A DNA stretch of 25,060 bases from JBCBSK01 sp039819185. GTDB lineage: Bacteria; Pseudomonadota; Alphaproteobacteria; Rhizobiales; Tepidamorphaceae. The notes under the pieces were generated by a model. The model did no database searches. It saw only the letters and a list, made by a program, of their open reading frames with translations, and was not told the DNA's origin. The translations under genes and the position numbers were made by a program. Of the stretch, positions 1-8,104 are shown piece by piece. Each line of letters starts with the position of its first letter. Position 1 is the first letter of the stretch. Location: contig JBCBSK010000038.1 in the NCBI GenBank assembly GCA_039819185.1, forward strand, positions 1-25,060, read 5' to 3'.

Positions 1-35
1 CGATTTCACCACGTCCTTGAAGGGTGGTGAAATCG
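1..35. repeat. Terminal inverted repeat at left window edge
   Basis: Bases 1-12 (CGATTTCACCAC) are the exact reverse complement of 24-35, with an 11-base spacer. The outer arm ends exactly at base 1, so it may be longer beyond the window. It lies inside the 3' part of a CcdA-like gene and creates its stop codon. It resembles a fold-back chimera like the one at the right end. A genuine hairpin is possible but would not normally sit inside this coding region. Confidence 0.7.
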
Positions 36-671
36 AAACAGCAGCATCAGGCCGACGGCGACAAAGGTGGCCCCGATGATCGGTTTTGACCGTTCAGCAA
101 GCTTGCCAAAGGCCATTGCGCGCGCTCGAAGCGTTTCCCGTGCGCCAAGCCCCAAACCAACAATGAACGTAGAGACGCCGAGAGAAAAGGCGATCATGAT
201 CAGTGTCACAAAGCCGAGATGTTCGCCTTGGGATGCAAGCGCTATTGCCCCGCCCAGCGTCGGGCCAATGCAGGGTGACCAGACGGTGCCAAGAAGAAGA
301 CCGCCCAGGAACTGACCCCGCAACGATCCCGCGTCGAGGGCATTCATCTGCGCATCCGCGCCCGAAGCGATTCCGGCTGTCGCCATCTCGAAACGCCGGG
401 CGAACACCGGCGTAACAAGGATCGCCCCGAAAACGATCATCAGGACTGCCCCGATTTGAGCAAGGCGGTCCTGAGTGAGGCCGACGCTTGCACCAAAGGC
501 TGTAACAAGCACGCCAAAAACGACAAAGGACAGACTCATGCCCGCGGCCAGGGCAACGGGTCCAGCTTTGCTGGCATTGAGTGCGCTGACCAAAACGATC
601 GGCAGCACGGGCAAGACGCACGGGTTAATCAGCGTCAAGAGCCCGGCTATATAGGCAAAAACAAATTCCAT
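6..671 (-). CDS. ccdA: CcdA-family membrane thiol:disulfide carrier, 3' end unreliable
   Basis: Polytopic membrane protein of the CcdA/DsbD transmembrane family, which moves reducing equivalents across the inner membrane, usually for cytochrome c maturation or periplasmic thiol reduction. About six hydrophobic segments are visible. The two family redox motifs are present: NPC at residues 16-18 and SPC at 132-134, each near a proline turn. Residues after His215-His216 (PSRTW, then stop) are suspect. They are read from the loop and outer arm of an inverted repeat at the window edge, and family members are usually about 20 residues longer. The gene is therefore probably 3'-truncated by a contig-end artefact. 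No clear Shine-Dalgarno precedes the ATG at 669-671. The partner thioredoxin-like protein is not in the window. Family assignment is firm, but the exact role among CcdA-like paralogues is not. Confidence 0.85.
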   Translation of the reverse strand: MEFVFAYIAGLLTLINPCVLPVLPIVLVSALNASKAGPVALAAGMSLSFVVFGVLVTAFGASVGLTQDRLAQIGAVLMIVFGAILVTPVFARRFEMATAGIASGADAQMNALDAGSLRGQFLGGLLLGTVWSPCIGPTLGGAIALASQGEHLGFVTLIMIAFSLGVSTFIVGLGLGARETLRARAMAFGKLAERSKPIIGATFVAVGLMLLFRFHHPSRTW

Positions 672-781
672 CGCGCGAGCAAGAATCCGGTCTGATCAGC
701 TTGCCGCACTAGATAAGGGAAAAGGCGGATAAGGCCATTACACAAGCATGTGTTCGAACGACAGATCTTTCGCCCGATCGA

Positions 782-811
782 CCCGCTCGCGTGAGGTTTG
801 GCGCGAGCGGG
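782..811. repeat. 10-bp perfect inverted repeat, possible weak terminator
   Basis: CCCGCTCGCG (782-791) pairs with CGCGAGCGGG (802-811) around a 10-base loop. It lies downstream of the decayed substrate-binding protein gene and upstream of the CcdA-like gene, both on the minus strand. No T-run follows on either strand, so an intrinsic terminator is only weakly supported. I see no gene in the rest of 672-952. Confidence 0.35.
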
Positions 812-952
812 ATCGTCGGCCCCGGCGTCGGCAGATCGCCTGAGACGCATTCGGACGGGATCTGCCATTTGTCGACAACAGACATGCCGAAGCGGAAGCA
901 GCGAAAACAGGCACGGCCAGGACGTGTCGGCATCAGCTCTAGCCGAATAAGA

Positions 953-1470
953 TCACGAGATCCAAACCCGTTCCGAGATGCGCGCGCCCATCAGCCGGTT
1001 GCCCCCGTCCGGCTCGGCGCCACCGACGCTCTCGTGATAGGCATCGAGATCGGTTGGGAACGCGAAGATCACATTGCCTCCGTCGTTGCTGGCAAGCTCT
1101 TGCATGTCCCAATAAATCTGGCGCCGCTTCGCGAAGTCGGTTTCCGTCTGCCCTGCCTTCATCAGTTGCTCGAACTGGTCATTGCACCAGTAGGCCTCTG
1201 CCCAGGGCGCCCCGCAGGCAAACGCTACCGAAAACATCATCCCGGGCGTTGGACGGGTTGTCCAGTTCGACACGACGTAGGGCTTCTGCATCCAGACATT
1301 GGACCAGTCGCCATCATTCGGCTCGCGCTTGACGGTGGCATCTATCCCGGCGGGTGTGCCGCTTTCCTGCATGAGCACGGCAACGTCCACAGCATTGGGG
1401 AAGGCGGGATCGGCAGCGCTGAGTTCGACCGCCGTCTCGAGACCCTCAAGGGCCTCACGCCCTGCGAATA
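953..1470 (-). pseudogene. Remnant of a peptide/oligopeptide ABC transporter substrate-binding protein (C-terminal third)
   Basis: The translated frame from about base 1470 to the stop at 953-955 resembles the C-terminal part of family 5 (DppA/OppA-like) periplasmic binding proteins. Recognisable pieces include REPNDGDWSNVWMQKPYVVS, CGAPWAEAYWCNDQFEQL, KRRQIYWDMQELASNDGG and a C-terminal SERVWIS. These proteins are normally about 500-540 residues, and only about 170 are recognisable here. Upstream in-frame sequence (about 1471-1660) has no resemblance to the family and no signal peptide. The Atm1-like gene begins at 1756, leaving no room for the missing two thirds. No permease or ATPase partner lies nearby. 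I read this as a 5'-deleted, non-functional remnant. Confidence 0.8.
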
Positions 1471-1755
1471 GATCTGCGAGCAATGGACAATCGAGCCCGA
1501 AAGATTCAGATTCAATCCAATCCATCAAATGCCGGGACTGAACACCTAGAACGATCACCACGTTGGAGATCGGTGAATGAGCCAAGCAAGCACAATTGCC
1601 ATGACTTTGATCTGGTCGGAGCAATGCCAGATGGGGGCCGTCGATTGAAGCGCGTTCCAAACTCCGATGGCATGGGAGACCTTAACCCAAACCTAGTTCG
1701 CAGCTACCGCAAGTAGCGGCTTGCCACCCGTTTTTGGGCATTCCAGCTTCGCCCC

Positions 1756-3714
1756 TCACCTCGTCCGCAAGCCCACATCCAGATACCCCTGATCGTCGCC
1801 TTCGACCGCTGCGCGGAGTTGCTCGGCTGCCTGGGCCGCCTCGCGCTGGCGTTGCCACATGCCGGCATAGACGCCATCACGCGCCAAAAGCGCGTCATGG
1901 GTGCCGCGCTCGCAGATCTCGCCCTTGGACAGGACCAGGATCTCGTCGGCATTGACGACCGTCGACAGCCGGTGGGCAATAACGATCGTGGTGCGGTCAC
2001 GCGAGACCTGATCGAGCGCCGACTGGATCTCGCGCTCAGTATGGGTGTCGAGCGCACTCGTCGCCTCATCCAGCACCAGGATCGGTGGGGCTTTCAGGAT
2101 CGTGCGCGCGATCGCCACCCGCTGCTTCTCACCGCCGGAAAGCTTCAGCCCACGCTCGCCGACCATGGTGTCATAACCGTCCGGCAGGTCGCGGATGAAG
2201 CCATCAATCTGGGACAACCGTGCCGCCTCTTCGACCTCGTCGTCCGTTGCATCGGTCCGGCCATAGCGGATGTTGTAGCGGATCGTGTCATTGAACAGCA
2301 CCGTATCCTGCGGGACCATTCCAAGCGCGCGCCGCAGCGAGTCCTGGCTGACCGCGTTCAGATCCTGGCCATCGATCGCCACCCGCCCGCCGGTCACGTC
2401 ATAGAAGCGGAACAGGATGCGCGAGATTGTTGACTTGCCAGCACCTGACGGGCCAACCAGGGCCACGGTCTTGCCCGGCGGCACCTCAAACGAGATGCCC
2501 TTGAGGATCTGACGCTCCGGGTCATAGGCGAAGCGGACATCCTCGAAGATGATGCGCCCTTCGGTCACGTGCAGGGGGGGCGCCCCTGGCCGATCAGCGA
2601 TCTCGGGGTCCTTGTCGAGCAGTGTGAACATCGCTTCGATGTCAACGAGACTCTGGCGGATTTCGCGATAGACCATGCCGATGAAGTTGAGCGGCATATA
2701 GAGCTGAATCAACAGCGCATTGATCAGCACGAAATCACCAACCGTCAGCGTCCCGGCCTGGACCTCCATCGCCGCAAGAATCATGCAGGCCATCATACCA
2801 AGCGAGAAGATGACGGTCTGGGCGCTGTTGAGCCAAGCAAGCGATTCCCAAGTCCGCGTCGCGGCCCGCTCATAGCGCTTCATCGAACGGTCGAAGCGGG
2901 CGCTCTCCATCCGTTCGTTGTTGAAGTATTTGACTGTCTCGAAGTTCAGAAGGCTGTCGATCGCCTTTGAGTTCGCATCGGTATCGCTGTCGTTCATCTC
3001 GCGGCGAATCTCAATCCGCCAGTTCGTCATCTGCACGGTCAGAACGAGATAGCCGATGATCGTGATCAAAAGGATCGCGACATAGCGCAGGTCGAAGTGC
3101 CAGCCGATGACGACCGCCGCCAGTAGAAACTCGACCGCGGTCGGAATGGTCGCGAGGATGGTGTAGCGGACAATCGTCTCGATGCCCTTGGTGCCGCGCT
3201 CGACAACACGGCTCAACCCGCCCGTGCGGCGTTCAAGGTGAAAGCGCAGCGACAGGCGGTGCAGATGGGCAAACGTACGCGACCCAAGCGAGCGCACGGC
3301 ATATTGCCCGACGCTGGCAAACAGCGCGTCGCGCAACTGATTGAAGACGACCATCAGAATGCGGCCGACATTGTAGGCCACGACCAAAAACAGGGGTGCT
3401 GCCAGGAGGGCAAGCCAGCCCGGCGGCTCAGCGGCTTGCGCCGCCCCCTCGCCCGACAGCGCGTCCACCGCCCATTTGTATGCGAAGGGCGTCAACACCG
3501 TGATGATCTTGGCGATGATCAGAAGAACGATCGAGACAATGACCCGGAGCTTGAGATCGGCGCGCTCGGACGGCCAGATATAAGGCCAGAGATCGATGAC
3601 GGTAGCGATCGACGAGCGGTCGCGGGCCTCCTCGGCCAGCGATACATCGGTTTTATCGGTCAACGGGTCTTGCCCCTGGCCGGCAGCGGCCGCGCCGTGG
3701 GTGGTATCGACCAT
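1756..3714 (-). CDS. Atm1/ABCB7-type ABC exporter (fused permease and ATPase)
   Basis: Half-size ABC exporter, 652 aa with the start chosen here. An N-terminal six-helix transmembrane domain occupies about residues 50-365, and the nucleotide-binding domain about 385-625. Walker A GPSGAGKST is at 421-429, signature LSGGEKQ at 525-531, Walker B ILVLDE at 545-550 and the switch histidine near 581. The SLLNFETVKYFNNE stretch near 254-267 is typical of the Atm1/ABCB7/HMT1 branch. That branch exports glutathione-linked species tied to Fe-S assembly or heavy-metal tolerance in mitochondria and alphaproteobacteria. It should act as an inner-membrane homodimer. The ATG at 3712-3714 is preferred over one ten codons upstream because GGAG sits five bases before it. 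It lies downstream of the LysM gene on the same strand, but the palindromes between them suggest separate transcription. The exact substrate is unknown. Confidence 0.93.
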   Translation of the reverse strand: MVDTTHGAAAAGQGQDPLTDKTDVSLAEEARDRSSIATVIDLWPYIWPSERADLKLRVIVSIVLLIIAKIITVLTPFAYKWAVDALSGEGAAQAAEPPGWLALLAAPLFLVVAYNVGRILMVVFNQLRDALFASVGQYAVRSLGSRTFAHLHRLSLRFHLERRTGGLSRVVERGTKGIETIVRYTILATIPTAVEFLLAAVVIGWHFDLRYVAILLITIIGYLVLTVQMTNWRIEIRREMNDSDTDANSKAIDSLLNFETVKYFNNERMESARFDRSMKRYERAATRTWESLAWLNSAQTVIFSLGMMACMILAAMEVQAGTLTVGDFVLINALLIQLYMPLNFIGMVYREIRQSLVDIEAMFTLLDKDPEIADRPGAPPLHVTEGRIIFEDVRFAYDPERQILKGISFEVPPGKTVALVGPSGAGKSTISRILFRFYDVTGGRVAIDGQDLNAVSQDSLRRALGMVPQDTVLFNDTIRYNIRYGRTDATDDEVEEAARLSQIDGFIRDLPDGYDTMVGERGLKLSGGEKQRVAIARTILKAPPILVLDEATSALDTHTEREIQSALDQVSRDRTTIVIAHRLSTVVNADEILVLSKGEICERGTHDALLARDGVYAGMWQRQREAAQAAEQLRAAVEGDDQGYLDVGLRTR

Positions 3715-3776
3715 GAAAGCTCCGGTCCGCGATGCCCTTGACATGACCAGGGTCAGGCCCCGAAAACATCAGCCCT

Positions 3777-3838
3777 AGATCGGATCTGGTTTTGGTGGAA
3801 CCGATCCATGGTTCCATCAAAACGAATGAACCTGATCT
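3777..3838. repeat. Palindromic intergenic element 1
   Basis: Inner arms GTTTTGGTGGAACC (3789-3802) and GGTTCCATCAAAAC (3810-3823) pair at 13 of 14 positions around a 7-base loop. The element is bounded by AGATC (3777-3781) and GATCT (3834-3838). It shares its ends and its TTTTG-purine-YGG core with element 2, 15 bases away. It lies in the leader between the LysM and Atm1-like genes. It may be a member of a dispersed intergenic repeat family or an mRNA processing or termination hairpin. I could not check copy number. Confidence 0.75.
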
Positions 3839-3852
3839 GTTTCAAATAGATA

Positions 3853-3914
3853 GATCAGTTTTGCCGCTTTTGACGGTATCACACAGTGATCCCGTCAAAA
3901 AGGGAAACTGATCT
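3853..3914. repeat. Palindromic intergenic element 2 (long hairpin)
   Basis: The outer arms AGATCAGTTT (3853-3862) and AAACTGATCT (3905-3914) pair perfectly. The inner arms at 3868-3883 and 3887-3902 pair at 15 of 16 positions around a 3-base loop. Together this gives 25 of 26 pairs with one small internal loop. Its layout and boundary bases match element 1. As RNA it would be a very stable hairpin upstream of the Atm1-like gene, but neither strand shows a classic terminator U-run right after the stem. Confidence 0.8.
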
Positions 3915-4030
3915 TAAGAGGACGGCGCAAAACACCGAAACCTGAAAATAGAACCGTTCTAGGTTTTTGCAATACGGCGCTCCGCGTCAGCCTGACACGC
4001 TGCCATGTGTTGAGCATTTACGCCGGCGCG
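3915..4030. other. Intergenic stretch downstream of the LysM gene
   Basis: With the two palindromes above it makes up a 316-base gene-free interval (3715-4030). It contains AGAACCGTTCT, an 11-base perfect dyad (3950-3960), flanked by AAACCT (3938-3943) and AGGTTT (3961-3966). It lies between the LysM stop and the Atm1-like start and could contain the exporter's promoter. I see no convincing -35/-10 pair and no small gene. Confidence 0.4.
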
Positions 4031-5560
4031 CTAGCCATCGTTGGCAGATGCGGCCTCGTCCTCGTCCGGCAGAGGAATTGTGAAAATCTGGTCGGGGAAA
4101 ATCAGGTCTGGATCATCAATCTGCGACCGGTTGGCTTCAAAGATCAGCGTATAGCGAATGCCGCGGCCGTAAATCTGCCGTGCGATGCGCCACAGATTGT
4201 CACCGCGCTCAATGACGACCTGCGGGATGTCCTCCACAGCGCCCGCGGCACTGTCGTCAGTCCAGATGTCAGACGTCGTCGTGCCGTCGACGGACACTGC
4301 CGCCGTTTCCGTGCCGGCCTGGTCGTCAGGCATCGGATCGGTTACCGCGATCTCAGGCGTTTCGCGATCAGGTGTGGCAGCTTCGCCGACTGGCGCTTCG
4401 GCCTGCTCTTCGGAAGCGGGGGCAGCCGGAGGCGTCAGACTATCGGCGGCAACGATCTGGACACGATCAAAGCGGACGGACGCACGCGCGATCACGCTCC
4501 CATTTGTCACATCGAGGACGTCCGCGCGCACCGAATACCGGCCGGGCGGCAAGGCACGCTCGAAGGTCAGCGACCAGGTGCCGGCATCGTCTGTTTCAGC
4601 ATCACCAACGTGAAGGCCGTTGAGATAAACACGAACCGTGTCGCCCGGTGCACTCTCGCCAGTGACAAACACAGTCGTGTCGTTCTCGACCTCAACTATG
4701 CCAATCGCGGTATCGGGCCGCGGCGTGTCGGGCTCGGCGACAGGTTCCGGCTCGGACAGAATGTCGGGGTCAGCGGCGGCCGTGTCGATGGCCTCCGGCT
4801 CTGATACCGCCGGCTCCTCAGCAGGTGTTTCCTCCTCAACTGCCTCGGCGGCTGCTTCCACCTCCGCCACCTCAGCAGACACCTCGGGCTCGACAACGGG
4901 CTCCGGCACTTCAGCCTCAGCCACGTCGACCGGTTCTGGAGCAGGTGCTGGCCTTTGGACGATCTCGCTTGGTTGGCCCGGCTCAGCAACGGCGACAAGC
5001 GGCGTTTCACCGGTCTCGTCTATGCCGATCGTAATCTCGACCTCGGACTGGGCCGCCGCGCGCTCGGGCTCCGTGGCGCGCAAGGCCATGATGTGATCGC
5101 CCGGCGGCAAAAGCTGGTCGCCAAGCGCCGTCCAGTCGCCATTCTCGTCGGCGGTAACCGACAGGATGGTCTGGCCATTGACAACAATATCGACCGCAGC
5201 GCCCGCACCAGCCGCGCCTGCAATGACGAACGATCCGTCGGGTTCGACACGCAGAACATCGACACTGGGCGCTATCGAAGGGCCGATGGCGGGTTGTTGA
5301 ACCACGTTTTCGGTCGGAGCGACCTCAGGTGTCGGCTCGGTCAGTGCCGCGACCTCCTGTTCGGGCTCGGCGGGTGCGGCATTGGTATCGGCCTGAGGGT
5401 CGGCCGGCGCTTCAGGCTCTGCTGGCGCCTCTGCAACCACCTGAGACTGCTCGGTCGCATTGTTCTGACGATCGAGATAGACCACCGTGCCAATGCCGGT
5501 CGCGGCAGCCGCAGAGGCGCCGAGAATGGCGAAGAGCTTCGCTTTTGCGGCCAGGATCAT
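4031..5560 (-). CDS. LysM-domain cell-envelope protein with acidic low-complexity region
   Basis: Predicted envelope protein of 509 aa. An N-terminal hydrophobic segment (about residues 5-28) acts as an uncleaved anchor or signal. It is followed by an Ala/Pro/Glu-rich acidic stretch, an Ig-like segment around 100-190, a second very acidic repeat-like linker (about 205-290), and another Ig-like segment with PPGRYSVRADV. The C-terminal LysM domain (about 448-498) carries the typical GDNLWRIARQIYG start. LysM binds the glycan of peptidoglycan, so the protein probably spans from inner membrane to wall. The ATG at 5558-5560 is chosen because GAGGGG lies five bases upstream. Start codons further upstream lack such a site. 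It is divergent from the LOG-family gene, sharing the 153-base region 5561-5713. No enzyme domain is visible, so a structural or scaffolding role is inference. Confidence 0.88.
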   Translation of the reverse strand: MILAAKAKLFAILGASAAAATGIGTVVYLDRQNNATEQSQVVAEAPAEPEAPADPQADTNAAPAEPEQEVAALTEPTPEVAPTENVVQQPAIGPSIAPSVDVLRVEPDGSFVIAGAAGAGAAVDIVVNGQTILSVTADENGDWTALGDQLLPPGDHIMALRATEPERAAAQSEVEITIGIDETGETPLVAVAEPGQPSEIVQRPAPAPEPVDVAEAEVPEPVVEPEVSAEVAEVEAAAEAVEEETPAEEPAVSEPEAIDTAAADPDILSEPEPVAEPDTPRPDTAIGIVEVENDTTVFVTGESAPGDTVRVYLNGLHVGDAETDDAGTWSLTFERALPPGRYSVRADVLDVTNGSVIARASVRFDRVQIVAADSLTPPAAPASEEQAEAPVGEAATPDRETPEIAVTDPMPDDQAGTETAAVSVDGTTTSDIWTDDSAAGAVEDIPQVVIERGDNLWRIARQIYGRGIRYTLIFEANRSQIDDPDLIFPDQIFTIPLPDEDEAASANDG

Positions 5561-5713
5561 GGCGCCCCTCATGCGGGTTAGGCTGCGGTGACCGACCGTC
5601 ACAGAAAGGTCATGGTCTTGCAGGCACAAGCTATCGGTACGTAGCCCGTTCGGAAAGGCCCGACAAGGCCCGGCTACCAAAGACCGTCACTCACCCAACG
5701 CGCCGGGTCCCCG

Positions 5714-6367
5714 ATGCCGCAGACTGAACCCACCAAACCCGCCAAAGATATGACGGCGCCCGGCCGCACCATCCGCACCGTCTGCGTGTATTGCGGCTCG
5801 GGCGAAGGGCGCAATCCAGCCTATGCGAACGCTGCCGACACCTTCGGCAAGGACTTGGCGGATAACGGAGTTGGCCTTGTCTATGGCGGTGGCAGCCTCG
5901 GCCTCATGGGCAGGGTCGCGCGCGGTGTTCTTCACCATGGCGGGCATGTCACCGGTATCATCCCGAGCTTCCTGGCCGAGCGCGAGCGCATGCTGCGTGA
6001 TGTCAACGAGTTGATCGAAACCCGCGACATGCATGAGCGCAAACGGCTGATGTTTGAACGCTCGGATGCCTTCGTCGCCCTCCCCGGTGGTGTCGGAACC
6101 TTGGAGGAGACTGTCGAAATGCTGACCTGGTCGCAGCTCGGCCAGCACGACAAGCCCATATTGCTCGCCAATATCGAGCGCTTCTGGGACCCGCTCATCG
6201 ATCTGCTCGACCACATGCTGGCCGACACGTTCATTCGGCCGGGACTGATGGTGCGCTATCTTGTGGTCAACGAGGTTGCCGACATCCTCCCGGCGCTGAC
6301 CGCTGCAGCACAGGATGGTCAGGCCGCCACGCGCGACGCGGATGCCCCCTCGATCAGCAATTTGTAG
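5714..6367 (+). CDS. LOG-family protein (TIGR00730; nucleotide 5'-monophosphate phosphoribohydrolase)
   Basis: 217-aa Rossmann-fold protein of the LOG family. Characterised members cleave cytokinin riboside 5'-monophosphates or other nucleoside monophosphates to free base and ribose 5-phosphate. Family marks are CGSG at 27-30, GGGSLGLMG at 58-66, a conserved MHERK near 106-110 and the catalytic/phosphate-binding PGGVGTLEE at 124-132. Length and motifs fit a full, cytosolic enzyme. An in-frame ATG at 5750 is an alternative start because the first 12 residues are poorly typical. Neither start has a strong ribosome-binding site. Its last 49 bases overlap the 3' end of cimA on the other strand. 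The true physiological substrate in bacteria is often unclear. Confidence 0.92.
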   Translation: MPQTEPTKPAKDMTAPGRTIRTVCVYCGSGEGRNPAYANAADTFGKDLADNGVGLVYGGGSLGLMGRVARGVLHHGGHVTGIIPSFLAERERMLRDVNELIETRDMHERKRLMFERSDAFVALPGGVGTLEETVEMLTWSQLGQHDKPILLANIERFWDPLIDLLDHMLADTFIRPGLMVRYLVVNEVADILPALTAAAQDGQAATRDADAPSISNL

Positions 6368-7947
6368 GTGACCGAATCGATCAACGCCTGGAACGAGGCG
6401 TCGACGATGTTCGGGCTGACCCCGATCGTCGACCAACGCCGCCCGGCACCATCACGGCTTTCGATCAGGACTCGCGTCGTCGCGGCGGTGCCCCCGTTCA
6501 GGATGCGCACCTTGTAGTCGGTCAGTTCCAGATCAGAAATGAAGCGTTGATAGCGGCCAAGATCCTTCCTGAGCGCCTGGTCGAGCGCGTTGACCGGTCC
6601 GTTCCCCTCGCCAACGCTCATCAGATCAACGCCATCGACACTGACCTTCACGGTCGCTTCCGATATGGTAACGAGTTCACCGATCGCGTTGAAACGCCGC
6701 TCGATCATTACGCGAAAACTCTTGATGTCAAAAAAGTGCGGCACCTGGTCGAGCGCCCGGCGCGCCAGAAGCTCGAAGGACGCATCCGCTGCCTCATAGG
6801 CATAACCTTCGGCCTCGCGGTGCTTGACCTCTTCCAGAAGTCGCTCGACGGCAGGATCGTCGCGCGCCACATCAAGGCCGAAGCGCTGAAGTTCCGAGAG
6901 GATGTTCGACCGGCCCGCCTGGTCCGACACCAGCACATGGCGCGTATTGCCGACACGGTCAGGCGCAACATGCTCATAGGTTGCCGGGTCCTTGACGATG
7001 GCCGAGGCATGAATGCCGGCCTTGGTGGCAAATGCGCCTGAGCCGACATAGGCTGCTTGCGGGTCCGGCGCCCGATTCAACAGCTCGTCAAAGGCACGGG
7101 CGACAGCCGTCACCTGGCGCAGCCTGTCCGGTGTGACGCTGGTTTCCAACCGCGATGCATAAGGTTCCTTGAGACACAGCGTCGGGATCAGTGCGATCAG
7201 ATTGGCATTGCCACACCGCTCACCGATGCCGTTCAGCGTGCCTTGGATCTGGCGCACACCGGCATCGACAGCGGCCAGCGAATTGGCCACAGCGTGGCCC
7301 GTGTCGTCATGGGTATGGATGCCGAGCCGGTCGCCCGGCACGCCCGTCGCAATCAACTTGCCGATGATGTCGGAGACTTCATGCGGCAGCGAGCCGCCAT
7401 TGGTGTCACACAACACCGCCCAGCGCGCGCCGGCGTCGAGTGCTGCACGGACGCAAGACACGGCGTAGTCCGGATTGGCCTTGTAACCATCGAAGAAGTG
7501 CTCGCAGTCGATCATCGCCTCGCGGCCAGAGGCCGTCACGGCCGTAACCGATTCCGAGATCGAGGCGAGGTTTTCCTCCAGCGACACACCGAGCGCGACG
7601 CGGACGTGGAAATCCCAAGCTTTGGCCACGAGACAGATCGCATCGCAGGTCGCATTGAGAATGCCGGCAAAACCGGGATCGTTCGACACAGACCGCCCTG
7701 CCCGCTTGGTCATGCCGAAAGCGGTCATTTTCAGGGTCGAGCTACGTGCTTGCGAGAAAAGTGCCGTGTCGAGCGGATTGGCACCCGGATAGCCGCCCTC
7801 GACATAGTCGACGCCAAGCCGCTCCAGGAGACCGATGACCTGCAACTTGTCCTCGAGCGAGAAATCGATCCCCGGCGTCTGCGCGCCATCCCGCAGCGTG
7901 GTGTCAAAAAGGTAGAGCCGGTCTTTTTGGATCACGGTGTCCGTCAT
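6319..7947 (-). CDS. cimA: (R)-citramalate synthase
   Basis: 542-aa member of the isopropylmalate/homocitrate/citramalate synthase family, TIGR00977 type. It condenses pyruvate and acetyl-CoA to (R)-citramalate, the first step of threonine-independent isoleucine synthesis. The TIM barrel begins with LFDTTLRDGAQ at 13-23. The metal-binding HTHDDTG is at 211-217, DTNGG at 181-185 and GIGERCGNA at 240-248. A C-terminal regulatory (LeuA-dimer type) domain from about residue 400 is probably the site of isoleucine feedback. GAGGGCGGA stands a few bases before the ATG, and only 10 bases separate the start from the stop of the small membrane-protein gene. It is therefore last in a cysS-orf48-cimA operon. 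A homocitrate or 2-isopropylmalate role is less likely given the overall match to the citramalate type. Confidence 0.93.
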   Translation of the reverse strand: MTDTVIQKDRLYLFDTTLRDGAQTPGIDFSLEDKLQVIGLLERLGVDYVEGGYPGANPLDTALFSQARSSTLKMTAFGMTKRAGRSVSNDPGFAGILNATCDAICLVAKAWDFHVRVALGVSLEENLASISESVTAVTASGREAMIDCEHFFDGYKANPDYAVSCVRAALDAGARWAVLCDTNGGSLPHEVSDIIGKLIATGVPGDRLGIHTHDDTGHAVANSLAAVDAGVRQIQGTLNGIGERCGNANLIALIPTLCLKEPYASRLETSVTPDRLRQVTAVARAFDELLNRAPDPQAAYVGSGAFATKAGIHASAIVKDPATYEHVAPDRVGNTRHVLVSDQAGRSNILSELQRFGLDVARDDPAVERLLEEVKHREAEGYAYEAADASFELLARRALDQVPHFFDIKSFRVMIERRFNAIGELVTISEATVKVSVDGVDLMSVGEGNGPVNALDQALRKDLGRYQRFISDLELTDYKVRILNGGTAATTRVLIESRDGAGRRWSTIGVSPNIVDASFQALIDSVTYKLLIEGASASRVAA

Positions 7948-7957
7948 TGATCCGCCC

Positions 7958-8104
7958 TCAGATGAGCCCGTAATAACTCAGCGCGATGAGAAGTGCTGCG
8001 CCGAGCACGACGAACTTGATCGCGACATAGCCGATCCAGCGTTTTGGGAACGGCAGGTCGTCATGCCAGGTCTTTTTCGACGTCTGGGTATCTTGATCGG
8101 TCAT
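7958..8104 (-). CDS. 48-aa single-helix membrane protein between cysS and cimA
   Basis: A short reading frame encodes 48 residues: a polar, charged N-terminus (MTDQDTQTSKKTWHDDLPFP), then KRWIGYVAIKFVVLGAALLI and ALSYYGLI. The second half is one transmembrane helix with positive residues at its N-terminal side, suggesting the N-terminus is cytoplasmic. Its ATG overlaps the cysS stop as ATGA, and its TGA lies 10 bases before the cimA ATG. A shared operon and translational coupling support its being real. Codon use looks like that of its neighbours. I do not recognise a named family and infer no function. Confidence 0.75.
   Translation of the reverse strand: MTDQDTQTSKKTWHDDLPFPKRWIGYVAIKFVVLGAALLIALSYYGLI

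Noticed and set aside
791..1471. 226-codon plus-strand frame opposite the binding-protein remnant
   Set aside because: The opposite strand shows recognisable protein similarity, and this frame shows none.
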